Of a stretch of DNA of 64,000 bases, positions 54,002 through 62,835 are shown piece after piece. The notes below the pieces were generated by a model. The model was not told the origin of the DNA, did no database searches, and saw nothing but the letters and a program-made list of their open reading frames with translations. The translations under genes were made by a program, and so were the position numbers. The DNA lies in NCBI GenBank assembly GCA_033850885.1, contig JAWWPG010000027.1, positions 93,285 through 157,284 of the forward strand, read 5' to 3'. Source of the stretch: JAWWPG01 sp033850885 (GTDB lineage Bacteria > Actinomycetota > Actinomycetes > Propionibacteriales > Nocardioidaceae). Position 1 is the stretch's first letter. Every line of letters begins with the position of its first letter.

Positions 54002-55109
54002 GGGCAACCACCTCCAGCACCTCGTCGAATGCGGCCATGCTGTGGCCGGCGATGAAGTCGTCAACATAGGGTAGGGCCGCCACGATTCCCGACTGCACCG
54101 GCGAGTATCCGGGCTTGCCCTGATGCGGGTTCGACCACACCACGCGATGCGCCAGCCGCCGCAGACGCCGCATCTGCTCCCCGAGCTCGACCGCGTCGCC
54201 ACGTTCCCACCCGTCACTCATCACGACGACGACGGCACCTCGAGCCAGTCCGCGCTGCCCCCACCGGTCGAGGAACGCGTGCAGTGAGTCGCCGAGCCGG
54301 GTTCCCCCTGACCAGTCCGGCACCGCCTGGCCGGCCGCCCGCAGAGCCGCCTCGCCGTCGCGGAGCCGCATCGCCCGAGTGACCCGGGTCAGCCGGGTGC
54401 CGATCGTGAAGACCTCAGTGTGCCTGCGGTTCGCGGCGGTCACGACATGGGCGAACCGCAGCAGGCTGTCGGCGTACGGGCTCATCGAGCCGGACACGTC
54501 GATCAGGAGCACGATCCGGCGTGGCTTGGTCGACCGGTCGCGGTAGTGCAGCCGGGACGGCTCGCCGGCGTTCTGAAGCTCGGCCCGCAGGGTACGACGG
54601 GCGTCGATCTCACCTCGCCGGGACGGTCGACGCCTGGCGGAGGTGCGGTGGGGCGGATGCGGGCGAAGACCCCCGAAGAGCGTCGCCAAGGTGGCGCGTT
54701 CGCCTTCGTCGAGGTCGGCGATGTCCCGCTTTCGCAGCACCTCGACCGCGCTCGCGGTCGCGTGGACGACGAGCTCCTCGACGGCCGCGTCGCTGCCCGT
54801 CTCCGGCTCTCCTCCCAGCGGCGCCTGTGGGGTGCGGCGGACGGACTCCCGGGGAGTACCCGCTCGCAGGGCTTGACCGCCGAACCACGCGCCGTAGACC
54901 TGGTCGTAGCGCTCGAGATCGTCGAGGCAGCCGCACAGCGTCGCCCTCCCCGACCAGTAGACCGCCGACTCCCGGTCGACGCCGACCATCGCGCACCCCT
55001 GGAGGAACGCGCGGGTCCGGTCGCTCGTCACCGGGACGCCCGCGGACCGGAGCGCAAGGGCGAAGGCCGCCAGGACCTCCGTCGCGGCTGGCTCCGCCGG
55101 CGCGCTCAT
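53994..55109 (-). CDS. coxE: CoxE-like VWA domain protein
   Basis: 371 aa. The first ~190 residues are the helical CoxE-like part; a von Willebrand A domain follows with MIDAS Asp204, Ser206 and Ser208 (LLIDVSGSMSPYADSLLRFAHV), and later Thr and Asp ligands (SGGTRLGDSL; VVVMSDGWERGD). With the MoxR ATPase encoded immediately upstream, it forms the MoxR-VWA chaperone pair believed to insert metal or mature the CO-dehydrogenase-type active site. ATG overlaps the coxD stop (55106-55109). Confidence 0.92.
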   Translation of the reverse strand: MSAPAEPAATEVLAAFALALRSAGVPVTSDRTRAFLQGCAMVGVDRESAVYWSGRATLCGCLDDLERYDQVYGAWFGGQALRAGTPRESVRRTPQAPLGGEPETGSDAAVEELVVHATASAVEVLRKRDIADLDEGERATLATLFGGLRPHPPHRTSARRRPSRRGEIDARRTLRAELQNAGEPSRLHYRDRSTKPRRIVLLIDVSGSMSPYADSLLRFAHVVTAANRRHTEVFTIGTRLTRVTRAMRLRDGEAALRAAGQAVPDWSGGTRLGDSLHAFLDRWGQRGLARGAVVVVMSDGWERGDAVELGEQMRRLRRLAHRVVWSNPHQGKPGYSPVQSGIVAALPYVDDFIAGHSMAAFDEVLEVVARA

Positions 55110-55990
55110 GTCGACAAGATGGCGTCGAGAGAGGCGCGCACGCGTTCAGCGTCCTCGCGGTACTTGACGACCGCACCCAGGGTCACCGCGGCCGACTCGA
55201 GGTCGAGGCCGGAGGAGCCGAGAGCGTGCAGTGCCGCGGCCCAGTCGAGCGTCTCAGCCACACCGGGTGGCTTGACCAGGTCACGTCGCGACCGCAGCCT
55301 CGCAGTGGCACGAGCAACCTGTTCGGCCAACTGCACCGGGACCTCCGGCAGCCGTCGCCGGACTATCTCGATCTCCCGCGCGAGACCGGGGTGCTCCACC
55401 CAGTGGTACAGGCATCGCCTCTTGAGCGCGTCATGCACCTCACGCGTGCGGTTGCTGGTGAGAACGACGATCGGAGGCGTGGGCGCGCTGACGGTCCCAA
55501 GCTCCGGGATCGTGACCTGGTTGGTGGACAGCACCTCGAGCAGGAACGCCTCGAACTCGTCGTCGGCCCGGTCGATCTCGTCGATCAGCAGAACCACGGG
55601 CGACTCCCGCAGAGCCCGCAGGATGGGGCGGGCGAGCAGGAACCGCTCGTCGAACAAGGACTTCTCGACCTCCTGCTCGTCGATGCCTTCGTCGCCCCTG
55701 GTCGCTTGGATGGTGCGAAGGTGCAGGATCTGGCGGGCGAAGTCCCAGTCGTAGAGGGCTTGGCTCGCGTCGATCCCCTCGTGGCATTGCAGCCGGATCA
55801 GGTCGAGCCCCAGCGCCTCCGCCAAGGCCTCGGCCAAGGCGGTCTTCCCCGTCCCGGGCTCCCCCTCGAGCATCAGCGGCCGGTGCATTCGCAACGCGAG
55901 GAACCCGATCGTTGCCAGGCCATCGTCCGTCAGGTACCCGGTGGTACCAAGCCGTGCCGCAAGCTCCGCGGGCGAATGGACGTCGTACAT
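55106..55990 (-). CDS. coxD: MoxR-type AAA+ ATPase (CoxD)
   Basis: 294 aa from ATG 55990 (ATG 56002 possible). Walker A GEPGTGKT (43-50), Walker B LLIDEIDRAD (about 134-143), sensor 1 (VLTSNRTREVHDAL) and the arginine-finger segment KRRCLYHWVEHP are all standard for MoxR/CoxD. Works with the CoxE VWA protein to mature the molybdenum hydroxylase. First gene of the operon; divergent from the methyltransferase gene at 56058 across 67 bp. Confidence 0.93.
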   Translation of the reverse strand: MYDVHSPAELAARLGTTGYLTDDGLATIGFLALRMHRPLMLEGEPGTGKTALAEALAEALGLDLIRLQCHEGIDASQALYDWDFARQILHLRTIQATRGDEGIDEQEVEKSLFDERFLLARPILRALRESPVVLLIDEIDRADDEFEAFLLEVLSTNQVTIPELGTVSAPTPPIVVLTSNRTREVHDALKRRCLYHWVEHPGLAREIEIVRRRLPEVPVQLAEQVARATARLRSRRDLVKPPGVAETLDWAAALHALGSSGLDLESAAVTLGAVVKYREDAERVRASLDAILST

Positions 55991-56057
55991 GTGGCCTAGC
56001 ATTGCTGATCTTGCTTCAAAGCCCAAGCGCTCCAAGAAGGCCAGGAGGAGAGACTCG

Positions 56058-56825
56058 ATGTCAAGGGCCGGCGACTACGACTACGAGGCTCACGGTGCCG
56101 GGTACGCGAGGCGTCGCCAGACCGACCCGCGGATCGCGGCCTTCGTCCATGCGGCGCTCGGCCCCGCAACCACGGTTCTCAATGTGGGGGCCGGAGCCGG
56201 TTCGTACGAGCCAGTGGACCGCGCCGTCACGGCTGTCGAGCCGTCGGCGTCCATGCGCTCCCAGCGCGCCGCCCACCTGAGTCCGGCGGTCGATGCCGTA
56301 GCGGAGAACCTCCCGTTCAGCGATGCAAGGTTCGACGCTGCGATGGCCATCATCACCATCCACCAGTGGGCCGACTCCGACCAGGGTCTTCGGGAGATGC
56401 GGCGGGTGAGCCACGGGCCGGTCGTGGTCCTCACCTTCGACAGCGCTGCCATCGATGCGTTCTGGCTGGCCGACTATTCGCCGGAGCTGATCGCGGCTGA
56501 GCGGAGTCGCTATCCCGCGATCGACCACATCCGAGAGGTGCTGGGTGGGAGCAGCACGGTGCTCCCGGTGCCGATTCCCTTCGACTGCCGCGACGGGTTC
56601 ACCGAGGCCTTCTACGGCAGACCCGAGCATCTGTTGGAGGCGTCCGTGCGGCAGTCGCAGTCGGCGTGGGGGTTCGTCGACGAGACCGTTGCGGCCCGGG
56701 TGGTGGCTACCCTCCGGGCAGATCTTGAATCCGGCGAGTGGGACCGCCGGTACGGCGACCTGCGTGCGCAGCCGGAGCTCGTCGGGTCACTTCGGTTGGT
56801 CACGGCCATCCCGCATCCAGGCTGA
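56058..56825 (+). CDS. Class I SAM-dependent methyltransferase
   Basis: 255 aa from ATG 56058, preceded by AGGAGGAG 7 nt upstream. Methyltransferase motif I VLNVGAGAGSYEP (40-52), the acidic post-I residue AVEPSASM, motif II AENLPFSDARFDAAMAIITIHQW and the RQSQSAWGFVDETVAARVV C-terminal lid. It resembles small-molecule methyltransferases of the Methyltransf_11 type; no substrate can be told. Divergent from coxD. A gap of 88 bp separates its stop from the convergent MobA-like gene. Confidence 0.85.
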   Translation: MSRAGDYDYEAHGAGYARRRQTDPRIAAFVHAALGPATTVLNVGAGAGSYEPVDRAVTAVEPSASMRSQRAAHLSPAVDAVAENLPFSDARFDAAMAIITIHQWADSDQGLREMRRVSHGPVVVLTFDSAAIDAFWLADYSPELIAAERSRYPAIDHIREVLGGSSTVLPVPIPFDCRDGFTEAFYGRPEHLLEASVRQSQSAWGFVDETVAARVVATLRADLESGEWDRRYGDLRAQPELVGSLRLVTAIPHPG

Positions 56826-56913
56826 GGAGGGGGAGCTGGGTTCCGCCCCGGTGGCTGCCGAGCCAAGCCAGGAGGCGCCCGCACCCGGTAGCCGGCTCAC
56901 ACGCACTCGCCGT

Positions 56914-57603
56914 TCAGCGAGGTAGGTGCCCGGAAGCGCCGGCACGCCAGTCGGAGAGCCCTTGTGGCGTGTCGATGTCGGCGCCGGAGCCGATATCACC
57001 GCACTCGACGAGGTGCACGGGACGAGCCTTGAGGTAGTCGCGTGCACCGTGGTCGCCATGTGCCGACTGGATGACCCCAGCCCAGTGCTCCCGGCCGATC
57101 AGCACCGGGTGTCCCGCTTCGCCCTGGTACGTCGACCTGCCGAGCGCCGAGCCCAGCCCCGTGCCGGCGCCTTGCTGCGCTGAAGCCCCATCCCCCTGGG
57201 AGACCAGGCGATGCACGACATGGGGCGTGACCTCGGGAGTGTCGACGAGCATCACCACCACCGCGTCGGCCCGCCGCTCGCAGGCGGCGATGGCGCCGAG
57301 GCCGCACCGCAGAGAGGCGCCCATACCCTCCTGCCAGTCCTCCGCCACGACCAGGGACACGTGCTCCGGGACCACGGCCCGAACCTCGTCAGACGCGGCG
57401 CCGATGACGACGTACACCGGCAAACAACCCCCCTCGCCCAGCACCTGCACGGCCCGCGCCAACCAGGTGATGCCGCCCCGGCCAGTGACGAGTGCCTTCG
57501 GCCGACCCAGCCGGCTCCCGGAGCCTGCGGCCAGCACCAGGCCGACGACACCCGAGCGGTTCGGCGACGGGCCGCCGCTCTCCGCGCCAAGCTCAGTGGT
57601 CAA
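56914..57603 (-). CDS. MobA-like molybdenum cofactor nucleotidyltransferase
   Basis: 229 aa if started at TTG 57603, which overlaps the dipeptidase stop (TTGA, 57600-57603); other starts give longer unconserved N-termini. The GT-A nucleotidyltransferase motif GLVLAAGSGSRLGRPKAL, VVVMLVDTPEVTPHVV and GHPVLIGREHW (GSRLGRPK is the nucleotide loop) match MobA/MocA enzymes. MocA adds CMP to molybdopterin, making the cofactor needed by CoxL, so the gene belongs functionally with the cox operon even though it is separately transcribed. Confidence 0.85.
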   Translation of the reverse strand: MTTELGAESGGPSPNRSGVVGLVLAAGSGSRLGRPKALVTGRGGITWLARAVQVLGEGGCLPVYVVIGAASDEVRAVVPEHVSLVVAEDWQEGMGASLRCGLGAIAACERRADAVVVMLVDTPEVTPHVVHRLVSQGDGASAQQGAGTGLGSALGRSTYQGEAGHPVLIGREHWAGVIQSAHGDHGARDYLKARPVHLVECGDIGSGADIDTPQGLSDWRAGASGHLPR

Positions 57604-58700
57604 GAGATCGCGTCCTCCATCGCGCGCATCGCCCGCAGTACGTTGCCGTGCGCGAGGCTGCCGAGCTCCGCCTCGGACCAACGGCGGGCGCGCAGCTCGT
57701 CGAGGAGAACCGGATAGCTCGAAACGTCAGGCATCAGGTCGGGATAGAACATGACGCCGTCGTAGTCGCTGCCGAGCCCGACGTGGTCGAGGCCGGCGAC
57801 CTCGCGTACGTGTTCCACGTGGTCCGCCACGTCCCCCACGGTGCAGGTCGGGGCACCGGGCAGCCGCTCGCGGATCACCGTGTCGATGTCCTCGAGCTTC
57901 CGGCGGTCGCCTCCCCGCTCCTCGGCGGTGCGCAGGCAGTCGTCGTACCAGTCGGCAACCGCTTGCGACGTGAACATCGGCACGAACGTCACCATGCACA
58001 CGCCGCCGTTGCCGGTGAGTGACGTGAGGACGTCGTCGGGCACGTTGCGGCTGATGTCGCAGAGAGCCCGGGCCGAGCTGTGGCTGAAGATGACTGGGGC
58101 GATCGTCGTCGCCAGAGCGTCGCGCATGACGTCGACCGAGACATGGCTGAGGTCGACGAACATCCCCATCCGGTTCATCTCACGAACGACCTCCCGGCCG
58201 AAATCGCTCAGCCCTCCGAGCACGGGCGTGTCGGTCGCCGAGTCCGCCCAGTCGACGTTCTCGTTGTGGGTCAGCGTCATGTAGCGCACGCCGAGGTCGT
58301 ACATCATCCGCAGAGCTCCAAGGGAGTTGTCGATGGAGTGCCCGCCCTCGATCCCCATCAGCGACGCGACGCGGCCGGCCGTGGCCGCCAGCTCGACCTC
58401 CCCCGCCGTTGTCGTGAAGGAAAGGTCGTTCGGGTAGCGGTAAACCATCGTCTTCACGAAGTCGATCTGCTCCAGGGTCGCCGTGACCGCCGCGCCACCC
58501 GTGAGTGAGCACGGCGCGAAGACCGACCAGAACTGGGCTCCTACACCGCCCTTGCGCAGCCGCGGGAAGTCTGTCCGCAGCTGCGGGACCCCGGCGGCGA
58601 GGTCAGCCTGGTCGAGGTCGTAGCCGTTGAGCTCTCGCATCGACCACGGCAGATCGTTGTGCCCGTCGAAGATGTACGTCGTCTGGTCCACCCGGTCCAT
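57600..58700 (-). CDS. Membrane dipeptidase (M19 family)
   Basis: 366 aa from ATG 58700. Zn-dependent dipeptidase of the M19 (renal dipeptidase-like) family. His14 and Asp16 (FDGHNDLPWS), Glu in GIEGGHSI, HNENVDWADSATD, the DLSHVSVD block and VIFSHSSARAL supply the binuclear zinc site. Hydrolyses dipeptides, including D-containing ones, so could process peptidoglycan fragments together with the S66 enzyme in this window (inference). Starts 67 nt downstream of the small membrane protein gene; stop overlaps the MobA-like start. Confidence 0.9.
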   Translation of the reverse strand: MDRVDQTTYIFDGHNDLPWSMRELNGYDLDQADLAAGVPQLRTDFPRLRKGGVGAQFWSVFAPCSLTGGAAVTATLEQIDFVKTMVYRYPNDLSFTTTAGEVELAATAGRVASLMGIEGGHSIDNSLGALRMMYDLGVRYMTLTHNENVDWADSATDTPVLGGLSDFGREVVREMNRMGMFVDLSHVSVDVMRDALATTIAPVIFSHSSARALCDISRNVPDDVLTSLTGNGGVCMVTFVPMFTSQAVADWYDDCLRTAEERGGDRRKLEDIDTVIRERLPGAPTCTVGDVADHVEHVREVAGLDHVGLGSDYDGVMFYPDLMPDVSSYPVLLDELRARRWSEAELGSLAHGNVLRAMRAMEDAIS

Positions 58701-58767
58701 CCTGGTGCATCGACGCCAGCCCCGACACCGAGCAGCTCGCACTCGTGTCGGTGGAGCGGGCTGACGG

Positions 58768-58902
58768 CTAGCGCTTGCGGCGCTCGATGGCTCGCTGCAC
58801 CCGGGACGGCGACTGCCCCAGGAGCTTGGCCAGCAGCGGCACCCGGAACAGGTATGCCCCGACGGCGAGCACGACGATCACGAGCAGAATCAAGAACACC
58901 AT
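58768..58902 (-). CDS. 44-aa membrane protein
   Basis: ORF from ATG 58902: MVFLILLVIVVLAVGAYLF, then RVPLLAKLLGQ and SPSRVQRAIERRKR. A single N-terminal membrane helix followed by a cationic tail, resembling other small actinobacterial single-span proteins. It is in the same orientation as the dipeptidase and MobA-like genes, 67 nt upstream of the dipeptidase ATG; downstream of the NHL genes. No function can be assigned. Confidence 0.65.
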   Translation of the reverse strand: MVFLILLVIVVLAVGAYLFRVPLLAKLLGQSPSRVQRAIERRKR

Positions 58903-58973
58903 GTGCCCCAGGGTACGTCGACCCGCAGCCGCTCACCAGGACGAGCGGCCCGCACCGGATATGTTGGGTCGAC

Positions 58974-60701
58974 TCAGAGTCGCCAGACCGAGATGGAGTT
59001 CTTTTGGTTGTTGGTGACGTACGCATAAGTCCCGCTCGGGTCGACTGCAGCGTCACGAGGACTGCCGAGGACTCCCTGCCCGAACTGCATGACGAACGAG
59101 CCGGTCAGACTGAAGACCTGGACGCGGTTGTTGTTGCTGTCTGCCACATAGAGCTCGTCACCTACCACCGTGAGCCCGTTCGGGTTCTCGACGTGTCCGG
59201 CGCTCGTTCCGGGGCCTGCCAGGGTCGTGCATGACCCCGAGGCGGAGCACTTGAGAACACGATTGCCACCGCTGTCAGAGACGAAGACGTCTCCCTTGGG
59301 GTCCACGGCTATGCCGGCAGGCTTGGTGGTGCCGGCACCCCAGGAACGCCGTACCGTCCCGTCCGCCGCGAAGTTCACGATTCGATCGTGGTATGTATCG
59401 GTCACCCAGATACTGCCGTCGGATGGGTCGATGGCGACGGAATAGTCACGCAGTAGTGTGGTTCCGGTCGGCTTGTACAGCTTCAAGAACCCACCGGCCA
59501 AGGTGAAGGACTCGACGCGTTGGTTCTCGGAGTCCGCGACCCACACGGTGGAACCCACGACCTCGATGCCTCGCGGATAACGGAAGTGGCCGCCCGTGCC
59601 ACCGATGCCGCCGAACGTCCGATCGCAGATGTTGCTGGGTGTACGGCACACCACCACGCGTTGGTTGAACGAGTCGGTGACGTAGAGATCACCATTGCCG
59701 GCGAAGGAGACGCCGACCGGCTGGTTGAACTCCGCCGGCGCCGGAGAGGCGAAGACCGTATCCGTACGGTAGGTGGGCACACCGCCCGGTGACACGCCGT
59801 AGCTCTCGATCCGATGGTTGTCGGTGTCGCACACGTCCAGCTCTGCGCCGTTCATGAAGACGCAATGAAGGGTGGCGAACTGGTTGGCCCCGGAGCCGAA
59901 GGAGGAGTTCGTGGCGGCGATGAAGGCTCCACCGTTCGTCACGTGCTCCGCGCGATAGTTGCCGGAGTCAGCGACCCACAGGCCGCCATGACCGTCGTTG
60001 GCCAGGGCCCAGGGTTGGTTGTACTGTCCATTGCCCTTCCCCTTGGCGCCGAAAGCGCTCAGGCATCTGCCGTTGACGGGGTCGATCACCAGGATGCGAG
60101 CATTGTCGGTATCGGTTGCGTACAGGCGTCCGTCGCTACCGAGCGCGACGCCGCGAACGCGGCTGAGGGGCTCACCCAGGCACGAAGCAAGCGACCAGGC
60201 AAGAGTGCCCGTTTTGCGATAGGCGCGGACGTCATGCCCGTATGTGTTGGCCACGTAAACCCGCGAGGCGTCAGCGACCAGACCGTATGGCGAGCTGATT
60301 CCGGACGTGATCGACTTGACCTGGTGGCCGGTGGACGTGTCGATCTCCACCACCCGTTGGTTGTCGGTGTCGGCAACCCACAGATGGACTGCGTCCGGAT
60401 CGGCGGCGATCGCCTTCGGATGCTTCCAGCCGCCGCTGACCGCACTGGACAGCACACCGGAGAACCCCTTGGATGTTGCGGTGACCACGCGATTCTGGCC
60501 ACTGTCGGCGATGTACCAGGTCGCTGCATCGGCGACCCCGCCGGCCGGATATACCTCGTCGGCAGGTGGCGGTGACGAGATCTCCGAGACATGCGTGGGC
60601 GCCGTGACAGCGCGGTAGACGGCCGCAGGGTATGCGGCGCCGGTGGCGAGGAGCAGGCTGGCAGCAGCAACGAGGCACGTGGGTGAAGGTCGTCTCGCCA
60701 T
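58974..60701 (-). CDS. Secreted NHL-repeat beta-propeller protein
   Basis: 575 aa from ATG 60701 (GGAG upstream; GTG 60704 possible). A Sec signal (about 1-27), then at least ten NHL-like repeats such as HLWVADTDNQRVVEID, RLYATDTDNARILVID, DLYVTDSFNQRVVVC and ELYVADSNNNRVQVF. These blades would form one or two six-bladed propellers. No sorting signal or second TM is visible, so likely secreted. Base composition by eye looks a little less GC-rich than neighbours. Function unknown. Adjacent to a longer paralogue. Confidence 0.85.
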   Translation of the reverse strand: MARRPSPTCLVAAASLLLATGAAYPAAVYRAVTAPTHVSEISSPPPADEVYPAGGVADAATWYIADSGQNRVVTATSKGFSGVLSSAVSGGWKHPKAIAADPDAVHLWVADTDNQRVVEIDTSTGHQVKSITSGISSPYGLVADASRVYVANTYGHDVRAYRKTGTLAWSLASCLGEPLSRVRGVALGSDGRLYATDTDNARILVIDPVNGRCLSAFGAKGKGNGQYNQPWALANDGHGGLWVADSGNYRAEHVTNGGAFIAATNSSFGSGANQFATLHCVFMNGAELDVCDTDNHRIESYGVSPGGVPTYRTDTVFASPAPAEFNQPVGVSFAGNGDLYVTDSFNQRVVVCRTPSNICDRTFGGIGGTGGHFRYPRGIEVVGSTVWVADSENQRVESFTLAGGFLKLYKPTGTTLLRDYSVAIDPSDGSIWVTDTYHDRIVNFAADGTVRRSWGAGTTKPAGIAVDPKGDVFVSDSGGNRVLKCSASGSCTTLAGPGTSAGHVENPNGLTVVGDELYVADSNNNRVQVFSLTGSFVMQFGQGVLGSPRDAAVDPSGTYAYVTNNQKNSISVWRL

Positions 60702-60740
60702 CACCGACTCCAGATCTGCTCGGGCCGCCTCAACATGGGG

Positions 60741-62672
60741 CTAAGGAAGTGCATAGACCTGGATTCGGTTGTCGAACGTATCGGCCACATAGAGATTGCC
60801 TGCATGGATGACAATCTCATGCGGACGGTAGAAACCGTTATTGTCCGTTGCCGCACACGGTGCGCAGAACCCGCCGAAACTGTCGGGCAGCTGTGCGGTG
60901 AGATCGCCGGTCAGGTGGACCATCGCCTTGGCGGTACCGCTGCCTTGCGTGTTGGCAACCCAGACGGAGCCATCTGCCGCGACGGCCACCCCTTCGGGGT
61001 CCTGCAGGCCCGACGCGTACTGCGCGACGAAGGCACCGGCGGTGGTCAGCTCGACGATCCGGTTGTTGTCCGAATCTGCGACGTAGACGTGTCCGCTGGC
61101 GACGGCGATCCCGCGGGGATGCTTGAAGGGCTTTCCGCCGGCCGCCGTGTAGACCTGCCAGTTCGCTGCGGTGTGGTCGGCGACCTGGACGCGGTCGTTC
61201 AACGTGTCCGCGATCCAGACGTGGTAACCGGCTGCACCGCCCGCCCGGTCTATGGCGACGCCTTCTGGCAGGTCGAACTGGCCGGGTGCCTTGCCGGTGT
61301 CCTTGTTCCCCACTGGAGCGCTCACCGAGGCAAGGTCGGCCGACCACTTCTTCAGAGTGTCGTGCTGACTGTCAGCTACCCAGACGGTGGCGTCAGGCCC
61401 CGCAGCAGCAGCCTCCGGCCACGAGAACGTCCTGGTATCGATGCCCCGATGGCCGGCTGAGCTCAGCCAGGAGCCGCTGCCACTGAATCGCTCGAGTCGC
61501 TGGTTGAGCCGGTCGACTCCGTAGATGCTCCCGTCGCCGCCAACCGCGACGCCGTACGCCTGGGCAAAGCCGGCATCGGCGGCCGTCAGGGAGAAGGAGT
61601 CGCCCTCGATCTCGACGATCTTGCTGACGGCGCCGTCGGCAGGCCATATCTGCAGCCCATTGCCCCAGAAGTCGTCGCCGATGATCTGCCCCGTACTGGG
61701 AATCACGGCGACCCGACGTAGCTCGTCCCATTGGCCCCTGTCTGCGGGTGGGTCCGGGCAGATCGCGGGGTAGGTCGAGCAGGTGGAACCGAACGCGGGC
61801 AGCGCGTGCCAGGAGGCGGGACGGCCGGAGACGTCCCATCTGGCAATGCGGTGCCCGCCGGTGTCCGAGACGTATGCAGTATTTCCGTCAGGACTGAAGA
61901 CAACGTTGTATGGGAAGGAAAGCTGGTCGTCGTTCGTGCCCGCCAAGCCGGTTCCGAGATGTCCGATGGGAGCCCATCGGCCGCCCCCGGCGGCGTTGAC
62001 GGAGTAAGCCTTGACCTCGTGGTGTGCGTAGTCGTCGACCCACAAGAGCCCGTTCTGCGCCCGGATGACGTCGCGCGGCGAGGACAAGCCAGTCGTCGCG
62101 GGAGGCGGCGAGCTCCAGATCACGCCGCCGCTGGCGGGGTCGAGCGCCGCGACGGTGGAGCTGCCGGTGAGCGCGACATCAACCTGGTCGTTCACCGAGT
62201 CGAAGGAGACGCCCATGGGGTGGAGCAGCATCGTCGTCTGCCAAACGAACCGACCATTCTGGTCGAGTTTCTGCACCCGGTTGTTCTGGGTGTCGGCGAC
62301 GTAGATGTCGCCGGTGGCGGGGTCGACCGTGAGGTCTCTCGGAGTATCGAACTGCACGTTCGTGCTCCCCACTGCCGGCGTCCCCGCCCCGGGAGAGCCG
62401 ACGTGACCGGGTCCGGTCAGATGTCCGTTGCCCGCCGCGGTCGTGTAGAAGTCGATCCGGTCCAGTCCGGTGTCAGCGAGCACGATGCGGTGGTTCTTGA
62501 CGTCATAGTCGAACCCCGAGGAGTACATGGCCGCCACGGCCGGTCCACCCACCGTCATCAGGTAGGATGGTCTGCCGGCTGCCGAGGCGGACGGTGGGGC
62601 CGAAAAACAGAGCAGACCCGAAGAAACCAACCCTGCAACAAGCATGAGTGATGGGGTGCCAGGTCGCCTCAC
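60741..62672 (-). CDS. Secreted NHL-repeat protein, longer paralogue
   Basis: 643 aa from GTG 62672. Signal peptide (about 1-32, ending ASAAG), then NHL-type blades such as DIYVADTQNNRVQKLD, TAYVSDTGGHRIARWD, YHVWIADTLNDRVQVAD, HVYVADSDNNRIVELT and the final NLYVADTFDNRIQVY. It starts 39 nt upstream of the shorter paralogue and is probably co-transcribed. The central portion has an insert (CSTYPAICPDPPADRGQWDEL) with a Cys pair. Downstream of groEL but probably separate from it. Confidence 0.85.
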   Translation of the reverse strand: MRRPGTPSLMLVAGLVSSGLLCFSAPPSASAAGRPSYLMTVGGPAVAAMYSSGFDYDVKNHRIVLADTGLDRIDFYTTAAGNGHLTGPGHVGSPGAGTPAVGSTNVQFDTPRDLTVDPATGDIYVADTQNNRVQKLDQNGRFVWQTTMLLHPMGVSFDSVNDQVDVALTGSSTVAALDPASGGVIWSSPPPATTGLSSPRDVIRAQNGLLWVDDYAHHEVKAYSVNAAGGGRWAPIGHLGTGLAGTNDDQLSFPYNVVFSPDGNTAYVSDTGGHRIARWDVSGRPASWHALPAFGSTCSTYPAICPDPPADRGQWDELRRVAVIPSTGQIIGDDFWGNGLQIWPADGAVSKIVEIEGDSFSLTAADAGFAQAYGVAVGGDGSIYGVDRLNQRLERFSGSGSWLSSAGHRGIDTRTFSWPEAAAAGPDATVWVADSQHDTLKKWSADLASVSAPVGNKDTGKAPGQFDLPEGVAIDRAGGAAGYHVWIADTLNDRVQVADHTAANWQVYTAAGGKPFKHPRGIAVASGHVYVADSDNNRIVELTTAGAFVAQYASGLQDPEGVAVAADGSVWVANTQGSGTAKAMVHLTGDLTAQLPDSFGGFCAPCAATDNNGFYRPHEIVIHAGNLYVADTFDNRIQVYALP

Positions 62673-62769
62673 AAGCCATCTCCCGACCGGGAATGAGCAG
62701 GTCTTCGGTGCTACGCCACTTAGACCCTAATTGTCGTAATCGTAGCGACACGGCACCCAGACAGCAACG

Positions 62770-62798
62770 CGGCCCCGACCAGTTCCTGGTCGGGGCCG
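62770..62798 (-). terminator. groEL terminator hairpin
   Basis: Perfect 13-bp stem: CGGCCCCGACCAG (62770-62782), loop TTC, CTGGTCGGGGCCG (62786-62798), 37 nt after the groEL stop (minus strand). Very stable but with no U-tract, a form common for actinobacterial terminators. Confidence 0.75.
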
Positions 62799-62835
62799 AC
62801 GTCGTTGTGCTGTGTCTAGCGGGCTGCTGCGTGGA

